Origin: Flavobacterium muglaense
GTDB taxonomy: Bacteria; Bacteroidota; Bacteroidia; Flavobacteriales; Flavobacteriaceae
Reading direction: 5' to 3'
Length of the DNA stretch: 64,000 bases
Assembly (NCBI RefSeq): GCF_014305155.1
Contig: NZ_JACRUK010000007.1
Span: 49,362 to 113,361 of the forward strand
Shown: positions 1-9,566 of the stretch, in pieces
Position numbering within the stretch: the first letter of the stretch is position 1
Layout: the number at the start of each line of letters is the position of its first letter
Notes under the pieces: generated by a model
What the model saw: only the letters and a program-made list of their open reading frames with translations
Database searches by the model: none
What the model was told of the DNA's origin: nothing
Program-made: the position numbers and the translations under genes

Positions 1-485
1 TCGAGATTGCGCTTTCATACCAACGATTGATTGATGAAATTCAATTAACACAGGAACAAATGAGTGACCGTGTTGGTAAAAAGCGATCAACTATTGCCAA
101 TTATTTAAGACTTTTAAAACTAGACCCGATTATCCAAACAGGAATTCGCGACGGTTTCATTAGTATGGGGCATGGACGTGCCATCATCAATATTGAAGAT
201 CTTGACATACAAACTGATATTTATCAAAAAATTGTAATTCAAAATCTTTCGGTACGAGAAACAGAAGCATTGGTCAAAAAATACCATGAAAGTTTAAGAC
301 CTAAGCCTGCAACCCCAATTAAAGCTACTTCTTTCGAGGTAGATGAAGCGCAAAAAAAGGCGTTTTTCACTTATTTTGGAAACAAAGTAGACATCAAAGT
401 TGCTGGAAATGGTAAAGGAAAAATAACAATTCCGTTTCAATCTGAAGACGATTTAAACAGAATGATCGATTTAATAAAAGGATAG
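1..485 (+). CDS. parB: Chromosome partitioning protein ParB, C-terminal part
   Basis: The reading frame is already open at base 3, so the 5' part lies outside the window; about 160 codons remain. The visible part begins inside the helix-turn-helix region, with LTQEQMSDRVGKKRSTIANY followed by LRLLKL, which is the centromere-binding helix pair of ParB/Spo0J. A C-terminal dimerisation region with a conserved closing segment follows. ParB binds parS sites and works with ParA in chromosome segregation. The stop codon shares one base with the GTG of the next gene, so translation is probably coupled. The order parB, DUF5683, dapB, lepB, wbqC is a recurrent flavobacterial arrangement. Confidence 0.92.
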   Translation, partial: EIALSYQRLIDEIQLTQEQMSDRVGKKRSTIANYLRLLKLDPIIQTGIRDGFISMGHGRAIINIEDLDIQTDIYQKIVIQNLSVRETEALVKKYHESLRPKPATPIKATSFEVDEAQKKAFFTYFGNKVDIKVAGNGKGKITIPFQSEDDLNRMIDLIKG

Positions 486-1045
486 TGTATAAAGGTATTT
501 CCATAGTAATTCTTTTTCTATTTTTAACAAATGCATCTGTTTTTGCACAAGCAAAAAAAGATGCATTTGTTACAGTAAAAGACACTTTAAAACCAAACAA
601 TATTGATCCGCTTACGCCTGCCAAGGCTGCATTCTACTCGGCTATTTTACCGGGTTTAGGACAAGCGTACAATAAAAAATACTGGAAAATTCCACTAGTA
701 TACGGAGCAATTGGAACGAGTCTTTATTTTTATATTGATAGTAATAAAAAATACCATCAATACAGAGACGCTTACAAACGTAGACTTGAAGGGTATACAG
801 ATGACAATTATTCCTACCTTGATGATTCTCGATTAATTACAGGCCAAAAATTCTACCAAAGAAATAGAGACTTATCTGCTTTATTTGTAGTAGCCTTTTA
901 TGCCTTAAACATCATTGACGCTAATGTTGACGCAGCATTATTACAGTTCAACGTAGACGAAAACTTATCATTAAAACCTACAGTTTACCCAAATGATGTA
1001 ACATTTAGACCAAATGTAGGTCTAACTATTAATTACAATTTTTAG
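485..1045 (+). CDS. DUF5683 domain-containing exported protein
   Basis: This is a 186-residue protein starting with GTG that overlaps the parB stop by one base. Its N-terminus is a signal peptide ending near FAQA. It then has the motif PAKAAFYSAILPGLGQAYNKKYWK, which is the small-membrane-protein signature of DUF5683, and a hydrophobic segment (VYGAIGTSLYFYI). A second hydrophobic stretch lies near residue 140. The family is common between parB and dapB in Bacteroidota and its role is unknown. It is probably envelope-located. No catalytic residues are recognisable. Confidence 0.85.
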   Translation: MYKGISIVILFLFLTNASVFAQAKKDAFVTVKDTLKPNNIDPLTPAKAAFYSAILPGLGQAYNKKYWKIPLVYGAIGTSLYFYIDSNKKYHQYRDAYKRRLEGYTDDNYSYLDDSRLITGQKFYQRNRDLSALFVVAFYALNIIDANVDAALLQFNVDENLSLKPTVYPNDVTFRPNVGLTINYNF

Positions 1046-1106
1046 AGGATCCATACACTTACTAGATACTCTACTCTTTTTTAATTTATAAAAAAATCAA
1101 AAACAA

Positions 1107-1808
1107 ATGAAAATTGCGCTATTAGGATATGGTAAAATGGGTCAAGTAATTGAGCGAATTGCTCTAGAAAGAGGCCACGAAATTGTTTTAAAAAAAGACG
1201 AACACAATACTTACGAAGGCTTATCAAATGCTGATGTAGCAATAGACTTTAGTATCCCAACTGCAGCTGTAAACAATATTTCAATTTGTTTTCAATCTAA
1301 TGTACCAGTAATCTCAGGAACAACAGGTTGGCTGGAGCATTATGATGAGATGGTCGCTTTGTGCAAAGAAAAAAACGGAGCCTTTATATCCAGTTCAAAC
1401 TTTAGTCTTGGGGTTAATATTTTCTTTGAACTAAACGAATATTTAGCCAAAATGATGTCTAAACTAGACAGCTATAGTATTGACATGGAAGAAATTCACC
1501 ATACTCAAAAACTAGATGCACCAAGCGGAACTGCTATTTCATTAGCCAAAGGCGTAATTGAAAACAGTCAATATACTAATTGGACATTAAATAAACCAAA
1601 TACAAACGAAATTCATATCGAAGCCAAAAGAATCGGTACTGTTCCTGGAACGCATACCGTTGCTTACAACTCTGTTGTAGACAGCATCGAAATAAAACAT
1701 ACCGCACACAGCAGAGAGGGTTTTGCACTTGGAGCTGTTATTGCCGCTGAATGGATCGTAGGGAAACAAGGCGTTTTTTCTATGAAAGACGTATTAGATT
1801 TAAAATAA
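1107..1808 (+). CDS. dapB: 4-hydroxy-tetrahydrodipicolinate reductase
   Basis: DapB reduces 4-hydroxy-tetrahydrodipicolinate with NAD(P)H in the diaminopimelate/lysine pathway in the cytoplasm. The N-terminus carries the nucleotide-binding glycine motif ALLGYGKMGQ. The substrate-binding/catalytic segment EEIHHTQKLDAPSGTA (about residues 127-142) contains the paired histidines and the lysine expected of the family. The length of 233 residues is at the short end of the normal range, as is usual for Bacteroidota. It lies 61 bases after the DUF5683 gene and probably shares its transcript with parB and lepB. Confidence 0.95.
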   Translation: MKIALLGYGKMGQVIERIALERGHEIVLKKDEHNTYEGLSNADVAIDFSIPTAAVNNISICFQSNVPVISGTTGWLEHYDEMVALCKEKNGAFISSSNFSLGVNIFFELNEYLAKMMSKLDSYSIDMEEIHHTQKLDAPSGTAISLAKGVIENSQYTNWTLNKPNTNEIHIEAKRIGTVPGTHTVAYNSVVDSIEIKHTAHSREGFALGAVIAAEWIVGKQGVFSMKDVLDLK

Positions 1809-1874
1809 AAAAAATATCGATTTAAGGTTACGGTAACACAACACTTTAAATCTTACAATTAAAATAATAAAATT

Positions 1875-3449
1875 ATGACACTATATCATTGGTTTGTGTT
1901 CTTCTTATTCATCCAAATTGTCCACTTTGTAGGAACATGGAAGTTTTATGAAGCTGCTGGAAGAAAACGTTGGGAAGCTGCAATACCCGTTTATAACGCC
2001 ATCATTTTAATGAAAATAATCGGTAGACCAAGTTGGTGGACTGTATTGCTTTTCATTCCTATTATTAATCTAATCATCTTTCCTGTAATCTGGGTAGAAA
2101 CATTAAGAAGCTTTGGCAAACGATCTACTTTAGATACTTTTCTAGTTATCATAACCTGCGGACTGTACCTCTATTACATCAATTATACAGCCAAGCTAAG
2201 CTACATTGCAGATAAAAACGAACGCTCAGAAAACAAAACAACAAGCACAGTAAGCTCATTACTTTTTGCCATCGTTGTAGCTACAATAGTCCACACCTAT
2301 TTTATACAACCGTTTACCATCCCTACTTCATCTTTAGAAAAATCTCTTTTAATAGGCGATTTCCTTTTTGTAAGTAAGGTCAATTATGGAGCTCGCGTCC
2401 CTATGACTACCGTAGCATTGCCTATGGTTCATGACTCAATTCCGCTTACCAAGAAAAAATCATACTTGAACTGGCCTCAATTGCCTTATTTAAGACTACC
2501 AGGCATCGAGGACATCAAGCGTACGGACATCGTGGTATTTAACTGGCCGGTTGATACAGTTCATTATTTCTTTGAACCAAAAGGAAGACCAGGCGTTTTT
2601 AAACCTATTGACAAAAAATCAAACTACGTAAAACGTTGCGTAGGAATTCCTGGAGATAGCTTATCAGTAAAAGACGGTATCGTGTACATCAATGGTAAAG
2701 TATTGCAATTACCAGAACGTGCTAAACCGCAATTCTCATATACTGTTGTAATGGATGGTAAAACACCTATTGATTTTGAATACCTATTAAAGGATATGAA
2801 TATCACAGATCAGGTGTACATAAAAAACGAACAATCAAAAGATACTTTACTATTTAGAGCTTTAACAGCTGCTGGGGCCGAAAGACTGAAAAACGTTCCC
2901 GGAATAATAGCAGTAACTAGAGAAATAGCAAAAACACCAGAGGCAGGTATATTCCCGCACAACACAAACTGGAATCAAGACAACCTTGGGCCAATATACA
3001 TTCCGCAACAAGGAAAAACAGTAGCACTAAACGCTAAATCGTTACCGTTTTACGAGCGCATCATCACTGATTATGAAACAGCAGACAATGGAGATAAAAA
3101 TGATTTAAAGGTGACTGGTAATGAAATTCGCCTAAACGGACAAGTTGTAACGAGCTACACTTTTAAGCAAAACTATTACTGGATGATGGGAGACAATCGT
3201 CACAACTCTGAAGATAGTAGATATTGGGGATACGTACCCGAAAACCATATTGTAGGTAAACCAATATTCATTTGGATGAGTTGGGATACTAATGGAAAAG
3301 GAATGAATAAAATTCGTTGGGATAGAGTTTTCACCACCGTTAGTGGTGAAGGACAACCACAATCATACTTTAAGTACTTCTTGATCTTCTTGGCCGTATT
3401 CTTTGCTGGAGAATATTTTTGGAAAAAAAGAAAAGAAAACAAAGCATAA
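1875..3449 (+). CDS. lepB: Signal peptidase I, long flavobacterial form
   Basis: LepB removes signal peptides from exported proteins at the inner membrane. This 524-residue version has about 120 extra N-terminal residues with several membrane segments and conserved EAAGRKRWEA. The peptidase domain follows. The catalytic serine is in IPTSSLEKSLLIGDF and the general-base lysine in YVKRCVGIPGDSL. The closing signature is MGDNRHNSEDSRYWGYVP near residue 440. A large insertion separates the two halves, and a C-terminal membrane anchor (FKYFLIFLAVFFAGEYF) ends the protein. Both long insertions are usual for this family in the phylum. Confidence 0.94.
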   Translation: MTLYHWFVFFLFIQIVHFVGTWKFYEAAGRKRWEAAIPVYNAIILMKIIGRPSWWTVLLFIPIINLIIFPVIWVETLRSFGKRSTLDTFLVIITCGLYLYYINYTAKLSYIADKNERSENKTTSTVSSLLFAIVVATIVHTYFIQPFTIPTSSLEKSLLIGDFLFVSKVNYGARVPMTTVALPMVHDSIPLTKKKSYLNWPQLPYLRLPGIEDIKRTDIVVFNWPVDTVHYFFEPKGRPGVFKPIDKKSNYVKRCVGIPGDSLSVKDGIVYINGKVLQLPERAKPQFSYTVVMDGKTPIDFEYLLKDMNITDQVYIKNEQSKDTLLFRALTAAGAERLKNVPGIIAVTREIAKTPEAGIFPHNTNWNQDNLGPIYIPQQGKTVALNAKSLPFYERIITDYETADNGDKNDLKVTGNEIRLNGQVVTSYTFKQNYYWMMGDNRHNSEDSRYWGYVPENHIVGKPIFIWMSWDTNGKGMNKIRWDRVFTTVSGEGQPQSYFKYFLIFLAVFFAGEYFWKKRKENKA

Positions 3450-3460
3450 ATAAAAAATTT

Positions 3461-3508
3461 TAAAGTCTAAGGTTTAAAGTCACCAACCACTTTAAACCTT
3501 ACACTTTA
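3461..3508. repeat. Intergenic inverted repeat (AT-rich hairpin)
   Basis: Two 20-base arms (3461-3480 and 3489-3508) are complementary except at one position and flank an 8-base loop. The core is CTAAGGTTTAAAGT. There is no T-run, so it is not a typical terminator. Similar AAAGT/TTTAAA-rich hairpins occur at 31243-31321 and 42698-42750, which suggests a dispersed intergenic element. Confidence 0.75.
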
Positions 3509-3521
3509 AATACAATAACGA

Positions 3522-4148
3522 ATGACTACCCTACTTCACCCTACTTATTTTCCATCGATTAGTCACTTTGCAGCCATGCTTCAAGCAGATGATCTATGCT
3601 TTGAAATAGAAGATAATTTCCAGAAGCAAACCAATAGAAACCGAACGTACATCTACAGTCCGAATGGAATTCAAATGCTTAATATTCCTATCAAACATTC
3701 AAAAACAAACCATCAAAAGACAAAGGAAATACAACTCGATACGGATTTTGATTGGCAAAAACAACATTACAAATCACTAGAAGCAGCTTATCGTAGTTCG
3801 CCTTTTTTTGAATACTTTCAAGATGATATTCGATTCATTTTTGAAAAAAAATACACCTATTTACTCGATTTAAACTGGGATACCTTAGAGGTAATAAAAC
3901 AATGTTTACGTCTTCAACTAGACTTTTCTACAACTACCGAGTACTTTCACGAAGCAGATCAAAATACGATTACCGATTTCAGACACTTAGTTGATGGTAA
4001 AAAAGACCCGTCACAGTTTGAAAAATACACACAAGTATTTGATGATAAATTTGGATATATCAACAACCTAAGCGTACTCGATTTATTATTTAATGAAGGG
4101 AAGTTCGCAATTGACTATTTAAAAAATCAACTGTTACAACCGCAATAA
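3522..4148 (+). CDS. WbqC family protein
   Basis: This is a 208-residue protein with the WbqC-like signature: an N-terminal LLHPTYFPSISHFAAMLQAD, then NRTYIYSPNGIQMLNIPI, and the block WQKQHYKSLEAAYRSSPFFE. WbqC-like proteins occur in polysaccharide clusters of proteobacteria, but in flavobacteria the gene sits next to lepB. The biochemical role is not established. No signal peptide is present, so it should be cytoplasmic. The gene ends ten bases before the convergent gene at 4158. Confidence 0.88.
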   Translation: MTTLLHPTYFPSISHFAAMLQADDLCFEIEDNFQKQTNRNRTYIYSPNGIQMLNIPIKHSKTNHQKTKEIQLDTDFDWQKQHYKSLEAAYRSSPFFEYFQDDIRFIFEKKYTYLLDLNWDTLEVIKQCLRLQLDFSTTTEYFHEADQNTITDFRHLVDGKKDPSQFEKYTQVFDDKFGYINNLSVLDLLFNEGKFAIDYLKNQLLQPQ

Positions 4149-4157
4149 CAACTAAGA

Positions 4158-5201
4158 TTAAAGCGCAAGCTTTACCATTACAGGATAATGATCTGAATTA
4201 TCAAAATCTGAAAAGCTTTCGAATTTTTTTACTGTCATTTTTTCATCAGCGAATATGTAATCTATTCTCGCAGGATAATACTTGAACTTATAGGTTTGTC
4301 CAAAGCCAGTACCAGCTTCCTCAAAACTATCTTTTAGCGTCCCCTTAATATTGCGATACACATAAGAAAAAGCACTATTATTCATGTCTCCGCAAATAAT
4401 GACAGGATATTCACATTCCTTTTTATGCTTTTGCAAAATCTCTGCTTGCTGCTGTTGCTGTTTAAAGGCTTTACTCATTCTAATGAGCATCATTTGTGAT
4501 TTGTTTTGATTAATCACATTTATATTCTCCGATATCTCATCAACATCTGGCGTAATCTTAATGGATTGCAGGTGCATATTATAAACCCGAATAATGTCCT
4601 TTCCTTTCTTAATATCTGCATAAACGACCGCATTATTAGAGTTAGGAAATACAATATCACCTTGATTGATTATTGGAAATTTAGAAAATATCGCCTGACC
4701 TGTTTTAATCTTGTTCCCTTCCATAAAAATATACTTATAGCGGTATACTTTTAAATCAATATTAGCCGAAGTGGAATACTCTTGAATACACAATATATCA
4801 GGATTTTTATCATTGATAAAGGACACGATATCACCCGCCACATCATCTTTATCGATCCATTTAAATAAATTAAACAACCGCACATTATAGCTCATTACAA
4901 TAAAATCTTTTTCATCCTCTGGATATTCCTTAGCCGAGAATTTATAAAACTTATTAATAAAAGTAATTCCCATTAGAAGAACTAGGCCAGACAGAATCAT
5001 TCGTTTTTTAAAAAGCAATCCCCAATAGACAAAAAACAAACCATTGAGTATAAAGAACAAAGGCATTACAAGCGTTAGTACCGAAAGAATAGGAAATAGC
5101 TTAGGAGCTAAAAAAGGGAGCACGTAGGCCACAAATGTAACAACCGTAAGAACAATGTTTAAAAAAAACATCCCTTTATTGAACCATGAAAGGTTTTTCA
5201 T
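4158..5201 (-). CDS. Endonuclease/exonuclease/phosphatase family membrane protein
   Basis: The first about 95 residues hold three hydrophobic segments. A metal-dependent phosphohydrolase domain follows, with SYNVRLFN, CIQEYS (catalytic Glu), ICGDMNNSAFS (Asp/Asn pair), RIDYIFAD and the closing SDHYPVMVKL (Asp-His). This matches the DNase I-like fold that includes nucleases and sphingomyelinase or inositol phosphatases, and the substrate cannot be told from sequence. It is on the same strand as the two rhomboid genes and mutL, 83 bases downstream of the nearer rhomboid. Confidence 0.88.
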   Translation of the reverse strand: MKNLSWFNKGMFFLNIVLTVVTFVAYVLPFLAPKLFPILSVLTLVMPLFFILNGLFFVYWGLLFKKRMILSGLVLLMGITFINKFYKFSAKEYPEDEKDFIVMSYNVRLFNLFKWIDKDDVAGDIVSFINDKNPDILCIQEYSTSANIDLKVYRYKYIFMEGNKIKTGQAIFSKFPIINQGDIVFPNSNNAVVYADIKKGKDIIRVYNMHLQSIKITPDVDEISENINVINQNKSQMMLIRMSKAFKQQQQQAEILQKHKKECEYPVIICGDMNNSAFSYVYRNIKGTLKDSFEEAGTGFGQTYKFKYYPARIDYIFADEKMTVKKFESFSDFDNSDHYPVMVKLAL

Positions 5202-5283
5202 ATTCGTTTATTCAAATTAATTATTGCAGTTACTTTTAAACGTTAGGCATCATAACTTAGTTACCAAAACCACTATAAAAGTA

Positions 5284-6156
5284 CTATTTCCCAGCTTTAA
5301 ACAAAAATTCTTTTTCGTCCTTTGTCAAACTATCATATCCCGATTGACTAATTTTATCCAAAATCTCATCAATTTGCTGTTGATTTCTATCTTTTGTAAT
5401 AATTTTAGAGACTGGTTTTGAAACTGGTTTTCCTGCTTTTGTATAATTTTTATGTACTTTTTTGAAAGGCGTTTTAGAAGACTTACCAAATAAATTAGTG
5501 AAAAAATCAATAATCGTGCTCATAGCCACGCTTAAATCGGTGCCATTTTGCAGTAATTTTACATATAGAAACCCTAAAAATGCTCCCGCTAAATGCGAAA
5601 TATGACCACCCATATTTTCGATTCTAAACTGCATTAAATCCAAGATTAGAATAACAGCAGTAATATGCCATAGCTTTACATTACCCATTAGCAACAAACG
5701 CACATTCATCAATGGCTGATAAGTGGTAACTGCTACTAAAATTGCCATTATAGCAGCTGATGCACCTACAATTGAAGCTGTTAAATTTAGAAAATAATAC
5801 CCACCAACAAAGCAAATACCCGCAAATACAGCACTTAAAAAATAGAGCCCTAAATATTGTTTTTGAGTAAAAAAAGTTAAAAACAAACGGCTTGAAAAAT
5901 GCAACACCATCATATTAAAAACAAGGTGCCAAAAACCGTCATGAAAAAACGCATAAGTTAAAAACGTCCACGGTTTAACTAGAAAATCCACAGGATTAGT
6001 AGACAAAGCTACCAAACTCGGAAAGTCAAAACCACCTAATTTATAATTATAAAAAAGGACTAATGAAACCAAGAAACACCCCACATTCCAATAAATCAAT
6101 CTATTGGCAATCCCTCCTACTTTGTATTGTAATTTTATATCGTCTAGAATATTCAT
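5284..6156 (-). CDS. Rhomboid family intramembrane serine protease
   Basis: Rhomboids cut transmembrane substrates within the membrane. The protein has six or so membrane segments. The HxxxN motif is HLVFNMMVL near residue 96, the serine motif is VGASAAIMAI near residue 151, and the catalytic histidine is in HISHLAGAFLGF near residue 208. After about residue 220 a basic cytoplasmic tail follows, ending in QSGYDSLTKDEKEFLFKAGK. It is the second of two adjacent rhomboids and lies 34 bases downstream of the first, probably in a mutL operon. The two share the fold but differ enough not to be a recent duplication. Confidence 0.92.
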   Translation of the reverse strand: MNILDDIKLQYKVGGIANRLIYWNVGCFLVSLVLFYNYKLGGFDFPSLVALSTNPVDFLVKPWTFLTYAFFHDGFWHLVFNMMVLHFSSRLFLTFFTQKQYLGLYFLSAVFAGICFVGGYYFLNLTASIVGASAAIMAILVAVTTYQPLMNVRLLLMGNVKLWHITAVILILDLMQFRIENMGGHISHLAGAFLGFLYVKLLQNGTDLSVAMSTIIDFFTNLFGKSSKTPFKKVHKNYTKAGKPVSKPVSKIITKDRNQQQIDEILDKISQSGYDSLTKDEKEFLFKAGK

Positions 6157-6190
6157 TTATCGTATTTAGATTTTATTTCGATCATTTAAA

Positions 6191-6940
6191 CTAATTCCAA
6201 CGATTTCCGTTGAACTGATTTTTTTTCCAATACCACATAATCAAAAATCCAAATAACGCGCCACCAACATGAGCAAAATGAGCTATTCCAGGTCCTCCGC
6301 TTCCAAAAATGGATTGTCCAGAAACTCCCAAATACAAATCAATCAATACCAATCCAGGCACAAAATACTTCGCTTTAATTGGGATAGGAATAAACATCAA
6401 AGACAACTCGGCATTCGGAAACATATATGCAAATGCTACAATGATACCATAGATCGCCCCAGATGCTCCCACGACAGTACCCATGTAGGCACTTATAAAA
6501 TTCTGAAAACCGGGACTATTTAAAATTGGAACGATCTCATTGCTTCCTTTTCCATTTAATACAGCCAAAACTTCGGTTTTTGAAAAACCTTGTTCTATCA
6601 GTGTATTCATTCCTTCATTAAAAAAGTAATAATTAATTCCTGTATGCAACAAGGCAGCACCTAAACCACAAGAAATGTAGAAAAACAAAAACTTTTTTCC
6701 ACCCCAAAAATGCTCTAAAGCAGATCCAAAGGAGTACAAGGCAAACATATTGAAAAAGATGTGCATCAATCCACCGTGCATAAACATATGCGTGATAGGT
6801 TGCCAGAACTGAAAATTACTATTCTCAGGAAAATACATCGCTAACATTTGATAGGCCGCATCTCCAACTATTTGTGTTCCTATAAAAAACAGAACATTAA
6901 TTATAATTAACTGTTTTACCGTTTCGGTTACATTTCTCAT
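6191..6940 (-). CDS. Rhomboid family intramembrane serine protease
   Basis: This is a 249-residue protein with six predicted membrane helices. The motifs are HIFFNMFALYSFGS (HxxxN, about residue 60), VGASGAIYGIIVAF (catalytic serine in GASG, about residue 159) and HFAHVGGALFGFLIM (catalytic histidine, about residue 223). Its start overlaps the end of mutL by four bases (ATGA), so the two are translationally coupled. The physiological substrate is unknown. The pairing of mutL with rhomboids looks conserved in flavobacteria, although no functional link is established. Confidence 0.93.
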   Translation of the reverse strand: MRNVTETVKQLIIINVLFFIGTQIVGDAAYQMLAMYFPENSNFQFWQPITHMFMHGGLMHIFFNMFALYSFGSALEHFWGGKKFLFFYISCGLGAALLHTGINYYFFNEGMNTLIEQGFSKTEVLAVLNGKGSNEIVPILNSPGFQNFISAYMGTVVGASGAIYGIIVAFAYMFPNAELSLMFIPIPIKAKYFVPGLVLIDLYLGVSGQSIFGSGGPGIAHFAHVGGALFGFLIMWYWKKNQFNGNRWN

Positions 6941-8787
6941 ATTGCAAATTTTTTATCTAGATCTTCCACACGCATAGTGATGAAAGTTGGTTTTTGAAAA
7001 GGAGACACATTAGGATCTTTGCATGCAAAAAGTCCGTTTACTAAATTCTCCTGTTCTTTTATTGAAAGCGTTGTTCCTGTTTTCACGGCTAAACTTTTAG
7101 CCATCGACTTAGCTATCGTATCATTTTGACTAAAGCTACTTTCAGGAATTCCGTCTTGCAAATCACTCAATAATTGCTCTAATACCATCGAAACTTCGCT
7201 TTCGGTAATATTCACCGGAATACCCGAAATCACTACATGATCAGTATTTCCATCTTCGAAAACAAAACCTGTATTAACAAGTGACAGCTTCAAATCTTCG
7301 ATAAGCTCCATTTCACCCGAAGAGAAAAACAAGTCTAACGGAAACAACAATTGCTGACTTGATGCTTGCTGCACCGTCATATTAGTCAAAAACTGCTCAT
7401 ACAACACCCTTTGATGTGCACGTTGCTGATCAACAATAACCATTCCTGATTTAATTGGTGACACTATGTATTTTTTATGAATTTGATACGAATTATGAAC
7501 CGCTTGCTCTACTTCTTCGTCATTAAACAAAGAGCCTGTCACTTCATCGGTTTCAAATGAAAAATCGGCATTACTCGTAAAAACATCTGTATCTTGCTTT
7601 AGACCTACGTACAAGCTTTCCCAATTAGCAGTTGGCTCCGGTTTTTTATAACTTGAATAATGTTTATTTACCTTATCATCAGAGAACGGATTAAAACTAC
7701 GATCCACTTGTATCGTGGGAGTTTCCCCTTCTAAATCTTTATAACTATAAGGCGTATCTAGATTAGCGTCACGATCAAAATCCAAAATTGGCGCTACATT
7801 AAACTGCCCCAAACTATGCTTGATAGTTGCTCTTAAAATAGCATATAAAGCATGCTCATCATCAAACTTTATTTCAGTCTTAGTAGGGTGAATATTAATA
7901 TCAATGGTATTAGGTGGTACGTTTAAGTACAAAAAATAACTGGGTTGTGCTCCATCTTTTAAAATTCCATCATAAGCCGCCATAACTGCATGGTGCAAAT
8001 AACCACTTTTAATAAAACGATCATTGACAAAGAAAAACTGCTCTCCTCTATTTTTTTTGGCAAACTCAGGTTTACTAACAAATCCTTCGATCGTTACGAT
8101 TTCGGTACCTTCTTGAACAGGAACCAGTTTTTCGTTCATTTTTCCCGAAAAAATAGTGACAATACGCTGACGCAAACTCGACATAGGTAAGTTGAACATC
8201 TCGCTACCATTATGATAAAACGTAAAATAAATATTAGGATGTGCCAATGCTACACGTTGAAACTCATCAATAATATGGCGGTACTCGACCGTATCTGATT
8301 TCAAAAAATTACGACGGGCAGGAATATTAAAAAATAGGTTTTTTACTGCAAATGAAGTTCCTTGTGGCAACACCGCTACTTCTTGAGAGACAAACTTACT
8401 CCCTTCGATAACAATCTGAGTTCCTAATTCGTCTTGTGCTTGTTTTGTTTTCATTTCAACATGCGCAATCGCAGCTATCGAAGCCAAAGCCTCGCCGCGA
8501 AACCCTTTTGTACCTAATGAAAATAAATCTTCGGCCAAGCGAATTTTGGATGTAGCATGACGTTCAAAACACAAACGCGCATCCGTCACACTCATTCCTT
8601 TACCATTATCAATAACCTGGACTAATGCTTTACCGGCATCCTTGACAATTAGTTTAATGTCAGTGGCTCCAGCATCAACAGCGTTTTCAAGCAACTCTTT
8701 AACTACCGAAGCAGGTCTTTGAACCACTTCTCCAGCAGCAATCTGGTTCGCAACATGATCAGGAAGTAATTGGATTATACTAGACAT
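6937..8787 (-). CDS. mutL: DNA mismatch repair protein MutL
   Basis: MutL couples mismatch recognition by MutS to strand processing. The N-terminal GHKL ATPase is intact, with ELLENAVDAGATDI, VIDNGKGM and GTKGFRGEALASI in the first 100 residues. The 616-residue length is normal. The C-terminal domain contains DQQRAHQRVLYE where endonuclease-type MutL has DQHA(x)2E(x)4E, so the metal-binding histidine and the first glutamate are replaced by glutamine. The next gene's start overlaps the stop. A TAAATTTG box lies about 60 bases upstream at 8845-8852 on the minus strand. Confidence 0.96.
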   Translation of the reverse strand: MSSIIQLLPDHVANQIAAGEVVQRPASVVKELLENAVDAGATDIKLIVKDAGKALVQVIDNGKGMSVTDARLCFERHATSKIRLAEDLFSLGTKGFRGEALASIAAIAHVEMKTKQAQDELGTQIVIEGSKFVSQEVAVLPQGTSFAVKNLFFNIPARRNFLKSDTVEYRHIIDEFQRVALAHPNIYFTFYHNGSEMFNLPMSSLRQRIVTIFSGKMNEKLVPVQEGTEIVTIEGFVSKPEFAKKNRGEQFFFVNDRFIKSGYLHHAVMAAYDGILKDGAQPSYFLYLNVPPNTIDINIHPTKTEIKFDDEHALYAILRATIKHSLGQFNVAPILDFDRDANLDTPYSYKDLEGETPTIQVDRSFNPFSDDKVNKHYSSYKKPEPTANWESLYVGLKQDTDVFTSNADFSFETDEVTGSLFNDEEVEQAVHNSYQIHKKYIVSPIKSGMVIVDQQRAHQRVLYEQFLTNMTVQQASSQQLLFPLDLFFSSGEMELIEDLKLSLVNTGFVFEDGNTDHVVISGIPVNITESEVSMVLEQLLSDLQDGIPESSFSQNDTIAKSMAKSLAVKTGTTLSIKEQENLVNGLFACKDPNVSPFQKPTFITMRVEDLDKKFAI

Positions 8788-8894
8788 TAATACATTTTAA
8801 ATTTAAGATTTCATTTTTTTTTCAAGTCTTTAAAACCATAAGCACAAATTTAATGAATTTCTACTCGGTTTTACAGACGACTACATCATAAATA

Positions 8895-8936
8895 AAACAA
8901 AAAAAACCTATACCGCCTTGAGAACAGTATAGGTTT
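8895..8936 (-). terminator. Rho-independent terminator after ribH
   Basis: Read on the minus strand, a 10-base perfect stem AAACCTATAC/GTATAGGTTT (8927-8936 with 8904-8913) is followed by a run of T. It lies 20 bases after the ribH stop and fits termination of the TPR-ribH unit before mutL. Confidence 0.85.
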
Positions 8937-8956
8937 CATCCTTAATTATTTACTTA

Positions 8957-9529
8957 TTACTCTTCTAATTTCAAAGGCAAATCTTCGATTTGTAATTGAC
9001 CAGAAGGCAACAACGCTTGTTTTTGATACTCATGAGTTAATGAAGCTTGCTGACGAATAAAAGCCATTTTGATAGCAGCAATAGCTGCTTCAGTACCTTT
9101 ATTTCCATGAATTCCACCACTTCTATCTAGAGATTGTTGCATTGTATTATCAGTAAGTACACAAAAGATAACCGGAATGTCCGTTTGAACATTTAGGTCT
9201 TTTATCCCTTGAGTAACACCTTCGCATACAAAATCAAAATGTTTAGTTTGGCCTTGAATAACACAACCTATAGCAATAACAGCATCTACGTTTTGCGTTT
9301 GCAACATTTTTTTACAGCCATAAATAAGCTCAAAGCTTCCAGGTACGTTCCATCTAATAATATGCTCAGCTGGCACTTCATTTTCTAAAAAAGCTTCATA
9401 AGCTCCTTTAAACAAACCTTCAGTAATCTCTTCATTCCATTCAGCTACCACTACTCCAAAACGAAAATCTTTCGCTTTTGGAACGGTGTTTTTATCATAA
9501 ACGGATAAATTTTTATTTACAGTTGCCAT
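8957..9529 (-). CDS. ribH: 6,7-dimethyl-8-ribityllumazine synthase
   Basis: RibH condenses 5-amino-6-ribitylaminouracil with dihydroxybutanone phosphate, the penultimate step of riboflavin synthesis, as a cytoplasmic icosahedral or pentameric assembly. The family motifs are FGVVVAEWNEEIT, NVPGSFELIYGCKKM and IAIGCVIQGQTKHFDFVCEG (with the catalytic histidine). GGIHGNKGTEAA also matches. The 190-residue length includes a C-terminal extension of about 25 residues. It follows the TPR gene by 37 bases and probably forms an operon with it. Confidence 0.96.
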   Translation of the reverse strand: MATVNKNLSVYDKNTVPKAKDFRFGVVVAEWNEEITEGLFKGAYEAFLENEVPAEHIIRWNVPGSFELIYGCKKMLQTQNVDAVIAIGCVIQGQTKHFDFVCEGVTQGIKDLNVQTDIPVIFCVLTDNTMQQSLDRSGGIHGNKGTEAAIAAIKMAFIRQQASLTHEYQKQALLPSGQLQIEDLPLKLEE

Positions 9530-9566
9530 TTTATTTTTTTGTTTTCAGTTAGAAGTTTTCAGTAAA

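Noticed and set aside
1..485. Replication origin near parB
   Set aside because: No dnaA, dnaN or DnaA-box cluster is visible, and recF is 10 kb away; nothing in the window supports an origin.
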